Both the position numbers and the translations under genes were made by a program. From NCBI GenBank assembly GCA_022494885.1, contig JAGVSM010001394.1, positions 62,001-126,000 on the forward strand: 64,000 nt of DNA. Reading direction: 5' to 3'. This stretch comes from Micrasema longulum. Taxonomy: Eukaryota; Arthropoda; Insecta; Trichoptera; Brachycentridae. A model generated the notes under the pieces. The model saw only the letters and a list, made by a program, of their open reading frames with translations. It did no database searches and was not told where the DNA came from. Below, in pieces: positions 10,851 through 23,244 of the stretch; the stretch's first letter is position 1, and each line of letters starts with the position of its first letter.

Positions 10851-12544
10851 AATGATTTAAAAGTATTTCTCATTACGATAACATGTTCCAAGGTAAACTC
10901 GAGAGTATTTAAAATTTAATTTACATTGTTCACAATGCACACATGTCAATTAAATACATATTTATTATTTTACTTCTTTGCCAATATGCTTCAGACAGAT
11001 TTTAATTCCTTATTTGAATTGTTTTTTGGGTATCGAGTCTTTTCACGTTATATTATTATTTTTGATGAATTGAACGGTATTAATTGAGCGACGTCGGATA
11101 CATTTTCTACAAAGGTTGAAAATATGTATATTTTGAATTACCCGGAAAAAAACATTTCGCGCCCTATGGGATAACGGCACTTATGTCATTTTCGCGTACT
11201 TGTTCACAATTTTTATAAGAAACGCAGTCGGTGGGCATGACATGTGATGTAAAAATGACGTGATGCCAACAGCGACCCATTTTGTATGTGTTTATTTTTA
11301 AATCCGAAAATTATACATAAAAACTTGTTTTGAATACATTGATAGTTTTATCATTAGAACCATTAAAAAATCCCCATAAATATATATTATACTTTTGGCT
11401 TTATCCCCGGCATGTAAAAAAATACCCTATTTGGTAGAGAAATGTATAATTCTTGCACCTTTGATAAAATGTTGTCGTAAAGGGAGGCATATTGACAGCG
11501 ATATTATTCCATGCCCTTATTTTATATTCATGTTTCTGAGTAGGGGGATAACGATGTCCAACTCCAAATTTGTCTGCCAGAATAATTTAGGCGTATCTCG
11601 GGAACAAGGGCTTAAAAAATTTATATATATGGAGCATCTATTTAAATTGATTTCAACAATGCAATACAAAAACATATCTTTTGTTCCCAGGAAAGTTAAA
11701 CAATTCATTTTAGGATAAAAAAAATGATCATTTTTATAAGAAACAAATAACTGAAGATATAGTACAAAACATTTATTTTACTCTTATCGATGAGAAACTG
11801 TTTACAGACCAAAGTTTGAGGGCTGTGGGTACTTTTTTATGATGATGTTTGTTCTTTCGCTCAAAAGTTAATACCTACTAACATATTATAATAAATAAAC
11901 ATATCATTATTATACTAGCTACATTTAAAATATATAAAATATTTCTATCCCTTCAAAAATTAGAAAAAACGGGGTGCCAAATCATGAAACACATAAATTA
12001 TTCATGTAAGAAAGACAAACATTTTTTTATTCATATTTATTTCTCTGTAACTCGTTATCATAGAAACGACACTGGCCGACAGCTGTCAATATTTTGAAAA
12101 CTTTACTTCAAAATATAACTAATTAAGTATACACCTATTCAATAACTGCATTAAAAAAATGTTTTGTTCTTCACACTTGCAGTGTAATTAAATATGTTTT
12201 TATTACACGTGTTGCGGTATGGGTTACGGATATAAAAATGTATAAAAGATTGAAGGGGAGTGAAGGTTTACCCATCCACTATACTACCCTAAAACTGTAA
12301 CTATGTATCTTTCTTGGGCTGTCGATCCGACACTGTTTCACAAGAACATTCAAAGAGGCAAAGTCAATAAATATTACAATATAAAAATAATCAATAACAA
12401 AGGGATTTGGTAGTTACAAGCTGGTTTAATAATGTAAAGTTCATCCTAAGCTTAACTATTAGTGCAAAATTCCTAAAGGCCATTGTACTAAGCTTGGTGT
12501 AGTGGCGGACAAATGAAGTGTATGTGACTAAAGGGGTTCCCTTG
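10851..12544. other. No gene seen
   Basis: Mostly AT-rich unique-looking DNA. The ORF at 11395..11718 has no recognisable domain and is antisense to another chance ORF. Confidence 0.4.
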
Positions 12545-12860
12545 AGCTGTTATTTAATCACTTGGCAACTGAGGATGAACTGCACCACCTAGGCACTTGT
12601 CCATCATTCCGTCTACACGAAACGTCAGCAACGGGAAGAAAGGGAACGTCCAATGACCAATGACACGCCGCACCCTACGTAAATACATACGTTCTCCGGC
12701 GGACGTCAAGGACAGTACAGGGGAAAGCACCCCAGGGAGATGCATTGCGTAGGACTCGCAGGTGCCGATTGAGGGTCGTAGCAAAGTACGTTTTGCTACA
12801 GTGGTTCACCAGCGAACTCGGGAGAGTCTGTAAATTAACTTCACAGTTTGACGGGTAATA
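12545..12860. other. GC-rich island of unknown identity
   Basis: Clearly richer in G+C and CpG than its surroundings. The minus strand keeps a 76-codon open frame (12554..12784) with LPGVLSPVLSLTSAGERMYL. This may be an unfamiliar repeat or a decayed coding fragment; I do not recognise the product. Confidence 0.3.
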
Positions 12861-15194
12861 AACAAATCACGGAGCACCTGTGCTCATGATGTTGGCGTTT
12901 TTTCACTATGTGTAAAATTATAATTTCACATTAAGACACTGTGAACAAAGCGCACGTAAATAACCTTCACAAAATTCGATAAAATATCTGATTATACACA
13001 GTAAATACTAAAAAAAATTAAGTTCCTCCATAGTATCAATCGAGTTTAAAGTTGTCAATTGGTTGAACAAATATGGACGTCCACACGATGTTACTCGCGT
13101 GATTGTACCTGGAGATTTACCTAGAGTCGCGGCCTTGTGGGAGTATATGAAGTTATGCTTTTTAAAATATTCGTTATTGTTTGAAAAGAACATTCATAAC
13201 TTTAGCAAGTTAAAAGGAGCTGTGAGAAAAACATTAAAATTAATTAGACACGTGTAATCTAGGACTTTGCGACTAGTGTTGGAAATTCGAGAAATCTGTT
13301 TACGCCATTTCGAAATGCTATTAATCAAATGCATAACGGAAAATCATAACAGAGACACTTGTACTGATTCCAAAAAAATTCAACAATTCTAAGGTGGTTT
13401 AGATGGTATGTTACTTCTCAAAACTTTTGACTTTTATGATAATAAAGTACAGTAACAAATAATCACTCAACACACATGACATCATATTCATGCTTAGCAT
13501 CTCTTCTGATCATAATGAAAGTCCTTTAGAGAACAAAGGCTTGAAAGAAAACTACCATGAATAGAAATGCTCTCATTACGTGTCTTTTAAATGATATCTC
13601 ATTACATTAATCTAATTTATTTTGCATCAAAACATTAAATAATTCTTAGCAATTTTGAAGCGTGAATTTTTTATTTGAATTCCATGGCCCACTTTGTGAA
13701 ACCATTTTCTCCTTTCAAAATGGTCACGCCACCACCATCGTTGGTAGCATTCGTGACAAAAAAGATTTTGCGTAGGGTTGTATGTAAATAATATGTACAT
13801 ATCATTAGAAAACGCAACGCTTTTGTATCGGAGTACAAATATTTTCCATACAAGATTCGAATGGAAAAAAACCTCATTAAGATTTTTTTTTCTAATGTCC
13901 TATCAATAGGCTGGAGATTTTTGAATAAAACTATCCGTAAATCATTCCTGTAAATTCTTTTTTCACCCTTTTTAGGAAATTTCTTTTGAAATGTATATCT
14001 TGTTTGCACGAGTCATTTTGTAAGTCTTAAGTTTTCTATTTGGACGACCTTAAAAGGTTTGTGATTCTTTTCCTTTACGCCTTATCTTCGACGGGTTGTT
14101 TGCAACTTTTAAAACTCCAGGGACTTTAGGATTTTGGACCTTTCCTCGGTATTGTTTTTAAAAAGTGAATATTTTTTGTATCAGAAATTATCAAACGAGT
14201 GCGCAGATTTTCACGGTCATTGTTATTAATATAAAATGTCGAAGAATTAAATTGTTCCGTGTTGGATAAAAAGCCCAAACTCAGAAAGCTTTCCGTGAAA
14301 TTATTTGTTTTTTATACAAAAGGAATAATATGACATCTCGTTGCCCTTTTCAATACAGCTTTGATACCAATACTAATTTAATCAATAATAGTTCGTCTTT
14401 TGGCAACAGCACTATGTACTATGCAGTATTTTATGAAAAAAACTCCACTGTTATTTGTTACAAAAATTATGTGAAATATACTTTTTTATTTGAAATTTAT
14501 GTATGTATAATACGGATTACCGTTATTTAACAAAACATCTTTCCTTTTTAAATTTACCTTCTATTGTTAGCGATATTTTTTAAAATCGTATAGGATGTCT
14601 GAGTCTTTTTTCAGTTTATTCTGGTAGTTTATTGTTTAATTTCCGTCCCTGGTTTATTAGTCTCGACTGTATTTGTCCACGTCACTAATAACCTAACCAT
14701 GTTTGTATATTTTTATATAAATAAAATATATAATAAAAAAATTATCATCCCTTTTTTCACCTATTGTATTGGTGAACTAAATGCAGCTTAAACTGATCGT
14801 CTGTTACTTCAAGTATGGTTATTAGTCTAACGCTTTTGAACAATGAAATATTGCAATTCAAATAAACCTTTAAAATCAATAATTTATTTATTCAAATCTT
14901 CAAGTACAAAGAATAAGTACTTTGGCAGACTTTTTGCTATAAGCAATATCTTTCAGTCAACCAAAAAAAGATTGTTTAAAAGAAGAGTTGGTCAAAAATA
15001 GTACTTAATTACAAAATATATGTAAAAAGATGCATACATAAAAAACTTCCTTATTAATATTTATTTTTTCAATAGTACTTTATGTCATACATATTAAAGG
15101 ATAAAGAATGTGGAATCAGATAATGAGTTTGGATAGAGAGAAAAAGTGGAACAAAGGAAAAAAGGAAAAAAATTACGTATTTAAAAAAATTGTC
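12861..15194. other. No gene seen
   Basis: AT-rich DNA with several short open frames (13063..13257 plus; 13671..14009 minus; 14330..14530 plus) that show no known motif. The patch at 13675-13760 (minus NATNDGGGVTILKG) is slightly GC-richer and might be an old transposon piece. Confidence 0.35.
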
Positions 15195-15400
15195 ATATGA
15201 AGAGAGGTCAGGATTCTAAGGATATGTATCTTTTAGACGTTTTTTAAGGTAATATGTCACATCCTACTGGCCAGGAATCGAACCCAGGACCTCAATAATT
15301 ATTGGCGACCACGTCTACCACAACATAAGAAGGCGGACTGTTTCCCACTCGATTTCCTCGTTCAGAATTTCTACTTAAGAACTGCCATCGATTTAAAATC
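15195..15400 (-). repeat. tRNA-headed SINE (family T), minus strand
   Basis: B-box complement AATCGAACCCAGGACC is at 15275, followed by an A-box side with TCTACCACAACATAAG and then the flank CGATTTCCTCGTTCAG, as in the copies at 32.9 and 38.2 kb. Confidence 0.6.
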
Positions 15401-15719
15401 ACCCGATAAATAAATAAATTATATCTCTAAGTAATGAACTGAAGTGTTCTTAAATGTTCCACCAAAATATAATTCGAAAAATCCTGTTACGTTCGGAAAA
15501 GAAAACATAAAAAGTCTTAAAAATAATTATGATGGTTAGTGCATGTAAGTGAATAAGTAAAAAATTATTTTGAAAAAAACAAATTATAAAGAAACAGTTT
15601 TTTTCAAAAAGAAATGACTGAAAATTATATTTTTAAATGTAGGTTTACTACAGTTGAACATGGCGTTAAAAATACATTGCAGTTACGAGCAAAGTGAGTC
15701 ATTGAAAATCTGTAAATAT

Positions 15720-15865
15720 TTAATTGTTCATTGACTGGCACTTGAAGCGTAAGACTGATCACTTTATATTTACCTAACAGATTATATAACACGCTGCATT
15801 TGGCTTACCAATGCAGTGCCCTATATACCACTGGTTGCGTAAAGGGGAATGATGATGATGTTGTT
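15720..15865 (+). repeat. SINE family T tail
   Basis: Tail landmarks are GCGTAAGACTGATCAC (15747), CCAATGCAGTGCCCTATATA (15809), a CACTGGTTGCG box and an (ATG)n end near 15850. The tRNA-like head is absent. Confidence 0.65.
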
Positions 15866-16584
15866 ACTAAGACTTCCTGTTTCGACAAAAATTTGAAGAT
15901 TTTTAGACTTTTAGTCTATTCGATACCAACGATAATTCGAATAAAATATATTTAATGTAGTAAATAAATCACAACATCAATCAAACTTTTGCGATTTTTG
16001 TGCGTCTGCATGTGAAAATATAATAGTAACTGCAAAGTTCTGATAACACATCGTGTTAAAGTATTTGTAAACATGGTGTTGAATAAAAAATAGCTGTGAA
16101 TAACTTATTTAAAAAAACAATCTAAAAAAGACTGAATGTCTGAATACTCTACCAAACGTTGATGTCCGCGACCTCCCTGTCAACTAAAAAGAAGATATAT
16201 ATTTTTTAGTATTGATAAACGGTTTACAAACAGATTACATCAAACATTTGACTACCCTTGATTTCCTAATAACAAAGTTATATAAGCAGAGGTAAGCGTC
16301 CCCGGAACATATTTAATATACTCGAACAAAACCAAAATGCGACCTGTATCGAAAAAAAATTATCCAGCGAGCACCATTCCTTGCCTATGATACTCTCCTT
16401 TTAACACCTGTAGTGCGAATCTGAGGGGAGTAGAGAAAGCGTTGCTTGCACTTAATTACCGGGTAAATTACGTGCTAGCAATACGTTCTCTATCCCTGAG
16501 AAAGCACTCGATATTGAAAATGTCTCGGGACTCGAATTTCTTAAAATTGTAGAAAAAAGGTTATTCAACAGTACAAACATTCCG
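15866..16584. other. No gene seen
   Basis: AT-rich DNA; the minus ORF 16452..16655 overlaps the adjacent SINE head and is chance. Confidence 0.4.
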
Positions 16585-16850
16585 ACCTCGCGGTGGTCAG
16601 CGCGTTTGTCTACCATGCAAAAGGTCTCGGGTTTGATTTTCGTCATGTTTGACATAAAATATAGTTTAAAAGGGTGTTTTTACCTTAGAATATTTCATAT
16701 TCCCTTGACTAGCACCTGAAGCCTAAAACTGATCATCTTATCTACATGTGACAGAAATGATCAAGACACGCTGCGATTGTTGCACCAATGCAGTGTCTTA
16801 TACACTATTGGGTGCGGAAAGGGAATTATTATAATGATGGTGTTAAACAT
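16585..16850 (+). repeat. SINE family T, nearly complete copy
   Basis: The best-preserved head-plus-tail copy. The A-box-like GGTGGTCAGCGCGTTTGTC is at 16599, the B-box-like CGGGTTTGATTTTC is at 16628, and the body has CCTGAAGCCTAAAACTGATC. The tail has CACCAATGCAGTGTC, CACTATTGGGTGCGG and an ATAATGATGG end. The tRNA-type internal promoter suggests RNA polymerase III transcription with LINE-dependent mobilisation. Confidence 0.75.
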
Positions 16851-17094
16851 GTTTAAAGTTTTTAAATACCTGCATTTAAAAATATAATGTCTTTTGGTTA
16901 ATATAAAAAGACGTTACAGCACAAAGTCTCCAAAGGTTTTTTTTAGTTCAGAATTTTAGTTTATAGTACCAGTACGTATTGTCATTGAAAAATAAAAATT
17001 TTGACATTTTATTGTAAATAATTTCTAACAGTGACGTGATAAAATACGATTAAAATTAATAACTATCCAAATAAAATCTAAAACAAATGTGATA

Positions 17095-17192
17095 TCAGTG
17101 AAATAATGACCTTTCGAACGGGAGTGGCATTCGCCCCTTTTTTCCGGGGTACCGGGGGCACTGGGGCCCGGCGAGGGGCGTAGGCCCCCGCC
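17095..17192 (+). promoter_or_regulatory. Likely 5' UTR of the R7BP-like gene, with uORF
   Basis: An arthropod-type initiator TCAGT lies at 17095-17099, followed by an increasingly GC-rich leader. A 25-codon upstream ORF starts at ATG 17106-17108 and stops at TAG 17181-17183, nine bases before the main ATG. The main start has a strong context (CCGCCATGG). The exact transcription start is an inference; no TATA box is obvious. Confidence 0.4.
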
Positions 17193-17294
17193 ATGGAGCC
17201 CCCCCACCACCACCCAATGAGCCACTCACACCACTTTCACCATCATCACCATCACCACCATGACCACGACTCTCCGAACCATCAACTGCATACG
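17193..17294 (+). CDS. R7BP-like gene, exon 1 (histidine-rich N-terminus)
   Basis: Proposed first coding exon of the R7BP-family gene. ATG 17193 sits in CCGCCATGG. The 34 codons begin MEPPHHHPMSHS and run into a tract of eight consecutive histidines (residues 16-23) before DHDSPNHQLHT. The exon ends in ACG|GTAAGG at 17294/17295, a phase-0 donor, which fits the phase-0 acceptor of exon 2 at 51904. Family members have poorly conserved, low-complexity N-termini before the helical core, so this is plausible. The join over 34.6 kb is inferred, since transcript data are not available. A CRE-type palindrome TGACGTCA lies at 17406-17413, just inside the intron. If exon 1 is not linked to exon 2, this would be the start of another unknown gene. 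Confidence 0.55.
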
Positions 17295-17699
17295 GTAAGG
17301 AAATAGTGCTATTTTAATTCACGATAAAATTTAATTTAATCATAAAACTAGTAAATGAGAAATTACTGAACGCAAAATACGCTTCGGAGTACCGTATGCG
17401 TGTAATGACGTCACTTTTAATCGCGCGTGTTGGTAAAGGTAACCCTTTTAGACCCAAATTAATTTCTCTGGATTTAAAAAATATCTTTTATTATGTTTAC
17501 TAGAGGAGTTTTTTTATGTTTTTTAGTATTTTTAATTTGTTTTAAAATCTTTTTTACTTTAGAAATTATTTAACGTTCAATTTTTATAAACAATGGGTCT
17601 CAAACTAGTAATCAACCATCAAAATTTAAAAAATATATATTTAAAAAAACAAAAATCAAAAGAAAATGTTTTTATGATTTACCCAAATATTTTAATTTA

Positions 17700-17835
17700 A
17701 GAGACATTTCCAACGAGTTGTAAATAAATTATTATTTAAAAATAGGAATCAAGTTGGGTTAGAGTGGGGTTTGAACCTCAGACCTCTGATTCTTGAGTCC
17801 GCAACTCTAGCCACGGAACCACAACCCAATTAAGT
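17700..17835 (-). repeat. tRNA-headed SINE (family U), copy 1
   Basis: On the minus strand the head reads GGTTGTGGTTCCGTGGCTAG, then GTTGCGGACTC, then a B-box GAGGTTCAAACCCC. The body continues to AACTTGATTCC and TTTACAACTCGTTGGAAATG. Copies 2 and 3 lie at 36.7 and 43.7 kb, all on the same strand. Confidence 0.7.
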
Positions 17836-18639
17836 TACTTTACAATATACGATTATTTAATCCAAGTTATATTAATTTTAATGAAATACGTTAAAAACTT
17901 GCCTCACATATAATTTATCAGGACGACAGGAATTCGCCCCAAAACAAACAAATCAGCCAAAAGCCAGCTGTCAAGGTTTAAAACGACGTTTTTTTCAAAT
18001 GATCACTACCAACGTGTACAAAAAATAAAGGCGTATTTAGTGGTTCCAGTTGGTTACGCCACATGAGCTATGTTAAGGGTATATTGCATCTTTGCTGGGT
18101 TGCTGTGTCAAATTATTGTTACCTATTGAGCCCCAGTGAAAATGTTGTAATTATCCTATTGTGGTGTATTCTTTTTCTCTCTGGCAAAAAACAATTGAAC
18201 TGTCACCGAACGTACACGTGATTTTGATATTCCCAGCGCTTTTGCTAATAATTTATTTTTGCGGTCAATAAGTCATTCCAATTTCCAATCCACTGTGTCG
18301 TGTTCTCGCGTGAATTAATAATCGAGAAACCGACAAGTGCCGATCTAACCACGGGACCTGATAGAACCTGCTACGAGAGAAGTTCGAGCATTAAGGTTGA
18401 AAGAAGCCCAGTACAAGGCAGGTAATTGCATTCATTTGTATTGGGGTTCGATGGTAAAGTAAATGAAGCTACGGCAAAGCAACGCCTAATCCCGCGAACC
18501 AGCAAAACGAAATATTCGAGAATGCATCTGCTATCTGGCGAGTAGGACGATCACCAGTAATTGAAAAATTAACTCGCCCTTTTGAATTTCGGTAAGTACG
18601 AGAGTTTAAAGAAAAATAGTGTTGTATATATAATGGTAC
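17836..18639. other. Unassigned, moderately GC-rich sequence
   Basis: Less AT-rich than most of the intron. A donor-like CAAGGCAG|GTAATT occurs at 18421, so an alternative leader exon is conceivable, but no coding frame supports it. Confidence 0.25.
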
Positions 18640-18965
18640 ACCCGGGCTGAAAGGGTCAAATCAACTGGTCCAAGAAGAAGCATAAAAATTGGTTAATTAT
18701 TTTCAGGCATTGCCTAGCAGGGGAAATAATTCAATCTCTTTGAATTAAAAAAAGTTCAAAAAAGGTTTCAGCTCTTTGACTTCACTAAAATCAAAATATG
18801 GAATTATGGAAGAAACGTAAATGTTCAAATATAGGCAAAAGAGTGAACGCTACAAGTGTGTAAAGTTACCATAAAAACCAGCCAATGACTGGTCATAAGC
18901 CCTGTAAATGCCTAGACTTTCATATTTCTTTCAGTAAAATTTTCTCCATCTCTGTTGTAAGTATA
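18640..18965 (+). repeat. Snap-back family unit, single arm
   Basis: Landmarks AAGAAGAAGCATAAAAATTG, TTTTCAGGCATTGCCTAGCA, GTTTCAGCTCTTTGACTTCA, AACCAGCCAATGACTGGTCA and AAATGCCTAGACTTTC occur in the same order as at 8.8 and 42.6 kb. No inverted second arm is present. Confidence 0.7.
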
Positions 18966-19577
18966 CGTTTTCCTAATAAAACAAATAATCGTTGTTTCTA
19001 ATCCTTGGAATGGCTCGGTTTTGATTTTAATTTATTTTCCCAATGACAAATAACTTTTAAAAAAATCATTTCAGGTGTGTTTTTTTAAGTTGTACTTCGG
19101 GTGAAGCTAATTAACCTTTTTTCTATCCATCGGTAGTTGAATTACTTACATTTAATTGAAGGGATTGCAAGCTTAATGGAAACTTGGATGGAAACCTTAA
19201 TTACACGAGTCTTACGGGGAGAAGTTTTTGATCTATTTCAATTACCCGTGTTTTAATTAAGTTTTGATTAACTTTCTTCATAAGAAAACATATACAGGTT
19301 TCCACGTTAATAGAGCTGTAAATATTTTACTTCGCTTCTGTTAGCTCATAAATGTTATTTGCTGGTAATTCAGCAAATGTTTTTTATCTAAATTTATTGG
19401 AATACAACTAAGAGAGCTCATTAATTGTAATATTTTCATTAACTTTTTTTAGTAGAATCCATATAATACAGCACATATTACAACTGTTCGACTCATGTTT
19501 AACATTTTCCTCGCTAAGCAATAAAAAATTACACATGTTCCGAACGGGGGGATCAAACGACCCCAGTGCCTACTTGT
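18966..19577. other. No gene seen
   Basis: AT-rich intronic DNA; nothing recognised. Confidence 0.45.
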
Positions 19578-21775
19578 TTTTTCGTTTTTTTTTTATTAGG
19601 TAATTCAACAAAGATACATACTAGAAAACAAACAATTTGAAAGCACTCGTCGATATAATTTAACATGCATATATATTTTCAATTATAGAATTACACAAAA
19701 TAGATTTATACGTTAAGTTGTAATACATATTTTTTAATATTTTTGTTTATACAGGATACAATGAAATAAAAAATAAGTTGTACGTGTTTACTTATAGAAT
19801 AAGATTTATTCCTAAGAGATTATTTGCAAAAGCTGAGAGAGTATCATGAAAAATGACAATTTTATTGTTTCGGCAATATATATTATATTCCCGACACATG
19901 CGGGTCATAGGTGTGTGGTATGTAGCATTATTTGAAAACAAAGGCAGTTTAAATATTTCCCGATGTCTGAGTGTTCTCAATCCTGAATTTATTTTTATTT
20001 TATTAAGAAGGTTAGTATCAACTTTGTAGTTTAATATTTTATACAGAAATTTTATATCGAAAACAACGCGGCGTTTTATCAGAGAATTAAAATGAAAAAG
20101 AGTTAGAAGTTGCTCGTAATTTGAATTTGAACGTGGGTTAGAAATTTGGAACTTATACAAAAGGTACTTTAAGAACTTTTTTTGAACAGATTCTATTGAA
20201 TTTATATGGTTTTGATTTTGCGGATTCCATACGCATGAGGCCTACTCAAGATTACTGCGAATCAAACTCAAATATAGACATATGACCGTTTTCGGTTTTT
20301 TACAGGGTTTGGTTACTTTTTTTAGGAACCCCAGTAGCTTAAGTGACTTACGAGTTATGTAATCTATATGATGTTTAAAATTTAATTTTGTGTCAAAATA
20401 AACCCCGAGATCCTTAATAATGTTCACTCTACTTAATATTTTGTCACCAAGAGAGTAGTCAAAAAGTATTGGGTTAATTTTACGAGTAAAACTGATAGAG
20501 TAGCACTTTTTAATGTTCAATTGCATATCGTTTTTATGGCACCAACTCAATAAAGTTTGCAAATCAGTCTGCAATTGAACACAATCCTCTACTCTATCAG
20601 TTTTATAAAATATTTTCAGGTCATCAGCGTACAAGAGAGACATACATTTTAATTTATTTGACAGGTCGTTAATAAAAATAAAAAATAACAATGGACCTAG
20701 GTGAGACCCTTGGGGCACTCCGGAAGTTGGAGAATAGGGCAGTGACTCATAACCTCTAACCATTACAACTTGACACCTATTTGATATATATGACTGAATC
20801 CAACGCAGCAGGTCACCATGGATACCTATATTTTAAGTTTTGTTCTGAGAATGCGATGATTAACTTTATCAAACACCTTGCTAAAGTCCGTATAAATTGC
20901 GTCGACTTGTCCCCTGGAACCTACAGTGCTATGCAAAAAGTCCACATATTCCAGTAAGTTTGTGGTGGTTGATTTTTTACTCACAAATCCATGTTGTTGG
21001 GAGCTAAGTACTTGTTTTAATTGACAGTAGATATATGGGTACGTTATAGGCTCAAAATTTTTACTAAAACAAGATAAAATGCATATTGGACGATAGTTAC
21101 AAATGTCGGATTTATCACCGCTTTTATAGATAGGGGGGGTAACATTTGCTATTTTCCAGAGTTCTGGAAAGACTCCACATTTTAAAGATTTATCAAAAAT
21201 TATATTTAATGGTTTTATTAAGCTCGAAGCACACATTTTAACGAATAATGGTGGAATGCCATCATGTCCAGGTCCTTTTTTAACGTCTAAATTTTTCATT
21301 TTTCCCATTTTATCTGACTCTGTGAAGTAAATACCAGTTAATGAAAACACATTCAATGTACTTGAATCTGATGGGTCATTACTATTATGCGGACTGTTTG
21401 ATTGAGAAAATACGGAGCTAAAGAAGTCGGAAAATAGTTTAGAAATTTCATGACCATCAGTAGCTTGTTCGTTATAAAAGTGCATAGCCTTTGGGATAAT
21501 ATTGGATTCTTTTTTAGAGGAAGCGTAGGACCAAAACCTATTCACGTTACTACTTATCGATTCTTCGACAGAAGTGATAAAAGAATTATAGCATTCTCGT
21601 ATACCTTTTTTTGCTCTTTTTCTTAAAAGTCCAAAAGATTCGTAGTCCTTAGGGTTTCTATATGTTTTGAAACGTATTCTAAATTTATTTTGTGTATGGC
21701 AAATGGCGTCAGGAGAATAAAACGTTGAAAATGTTTATGATCGTGTAATAATTTATTCATATTTTTACAAACACC
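19578..21775 (-). mobile_element. Non-LTR retrotransposon (Jockey/CR1-like), 5' truncated
   Basis: A minus-strand LINE running from a linker region (about 21720) through the reverse transcriptase to the C-terminus, which ends at 19792. A 3' UTR of about 210 nt leads to an AATAAA signal and an A-rich tail at 19581-19595. The N-terminal endonuclease is missing; the 5' end abuts the CpG-rich foldback at 21782. There is one frameshift near 20828 and one in-frame TAG near 20240, so it is dead but readable end to end. Confidence 0.9.
19792..21720 (-). pseudogene. Reverse transcriptase ORF of the 19.6-21.8 kb LINE
   Basis: RNA-directed DNA polymerase plus C-terminal domain. Reading 5' to 3' on the minus strand: a linker with RNPKDYESFGLLRKRAKKG; the fingers with KKGPGHDGIPPLFVK and SGDKSDICNYRPICILS; IYTDFSKVFDKVNHRIL; a frameshift near 20828; then GDLLRWIQSYISNR, SGVPQGSHLGPLLFFIFIND, and YADD at 20620-20631 with both aspartates intact. 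A stop (TAG) near 20240 replaces the tyrosine expected in the LEYAS motif. The C-terminal block with PMTRMCREYN ends at 19792. Only two lesions break an otherwise continuous protein of over 600 codons. Confidence 0.88.
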
Positions 21776-21781
21776 TATTTA

Positions 21782-22717
21782 AGAGCTTGCCCAGAAAGAG
21801 CGAATTCGCTGCAATTCTCTCGTGCGTAATACGCGCGACCGTTGCGTCCAGAAGGAGCGTACCAACGCGCGAGCATTTTGGGACGAATGTAGAAAACATG
21901 GAGTTGAACAAAGCGCACTTGATATGCGCACTCGCTCTGGAGTTTGCGCGTCAACCGTCAACTATACGCAACAAGGCGTCTCTATAGTCCTTAAAATGTA
22001 AACTGATTAAAATGACAGTTGTCAGAAAAACTGACAACATAACTTTGAAGTAACGTCTAAGGAGGGATTTATATTGACACACGAAAAATCATTTGTATTT
22101 GGTGAGTTAATTGATTTTTTAAATACAATTCTTGACATATAAATCAACATAAATATATAAAATCAGCTTTAAAACTTTTAAAAAAAAAAATAAACCTAAT
22201 TATTAACGACGTTCTTACAAGGTTATATCATTTTGCAAAAACGTTAGAGATGGGAAAAATTTATCAATGTAAATTGATCGAATAAAAAAAAATCGTTTGA
22301 TAATGTTCACAAAAAAAGTATAAATGTATTATTTTTAGTAAATAATTGTATTCAACACACTTTAGGCTTGTTGCGTTTTTTTTTTATCAATTTTCGGAAA
22401 CACAGTTTCATGTTTGCATGAAAAAACTGATCAAATCGATTTGATCAGTACATGATCAGTGATCAGTAATTTCCCATCACTATTGAATTGAGTTTGACAG
22501 CTGTCATTCTAATCGACTTACATTTTAAGGACTATAGTATCTCGACTGGCGGCCAATACGCGCGAATCAAGCGCGAGTCGAGAGTCTGACAAAGTGCACG
22601 CGATTTACGCGCGTATTTAAAATTTGCGCGATGCTTGTGGACGCGATGTATTGGCGACTAGTATCTCGCTAACGCGCGAATGAATTCACGCGAATTCGCC
22701 CCTTCTGGACAAGCTCT
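21782..22717. mobile_element. CpG-rich foldback element
   Basis: The left end AGAGCTTGCCCAGAAAGAGC is complemented by the right end, which on the minus strand reads AGAGCTTGTCCAGAAGGGGC. Pairing extends through GCGAATTCGC. An inner pair matches ATAGTCCTTAAAATGTAA (21985) with its complement near 22520. The arms are full of CGCG and GCGCGA words, while the 470 nt centre is AT-rich. No transposase is encoded. It looks like a non-autonomous foldback DNA element. Confidence 0.7.
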
Positions 22718-23244
22718 CACTCATTCGTGTATTTTATTCATTTTTTTAAGTTTGCCGAATGCTAATGTAGGTACATAAAGTAAAATGGTCCCTTCTATTA
22801 TTAACGTCTTTTTTATTTTAATATTTTTTTAAAAAAACAACTATGTAAAAATTTAAAAACAAAAACAGAAAAATGCTTCTTTCTATTATTTTCACGATTA
22901 CAAAAAAAATGAGTCAAATCGCTTTAAAAATACTTGAGTTATCGAATCAAAATCGGTCTATTAGAGATTTAAATCCTCTTTTCGGTCCGGCTAGGTTAAG
23001 ACAAGCCTATAGTTTGCGTAATTCGTATTTGTGAACGCACTACAATTTAATTATATGGATCGCATCATATTAATCAAACTTTTTACTAAAAGTAATTCAA
23101 TTACAATTTGAAAATTGACTATGCTCAGATTTTGTATGACCTTTTCATTTGATAAAGGCCTAGATTAATCGAAAATTAAAAATTAATGAGAAATCACATT
23201 AAAAAAATAAAACAATGAATTCCCTTGTATAAAATGCCACATTA
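22718..23244. other. No gene seen
   Basis: AT-rich intronic DNA; nothing recognised. Confidence 0.45.

Noticed and set aside
13063..13257. 64-codon plus ORF as an exon
   Set aside because: No recognised family, no convincing splice sites, and the opposite strand is equally open.
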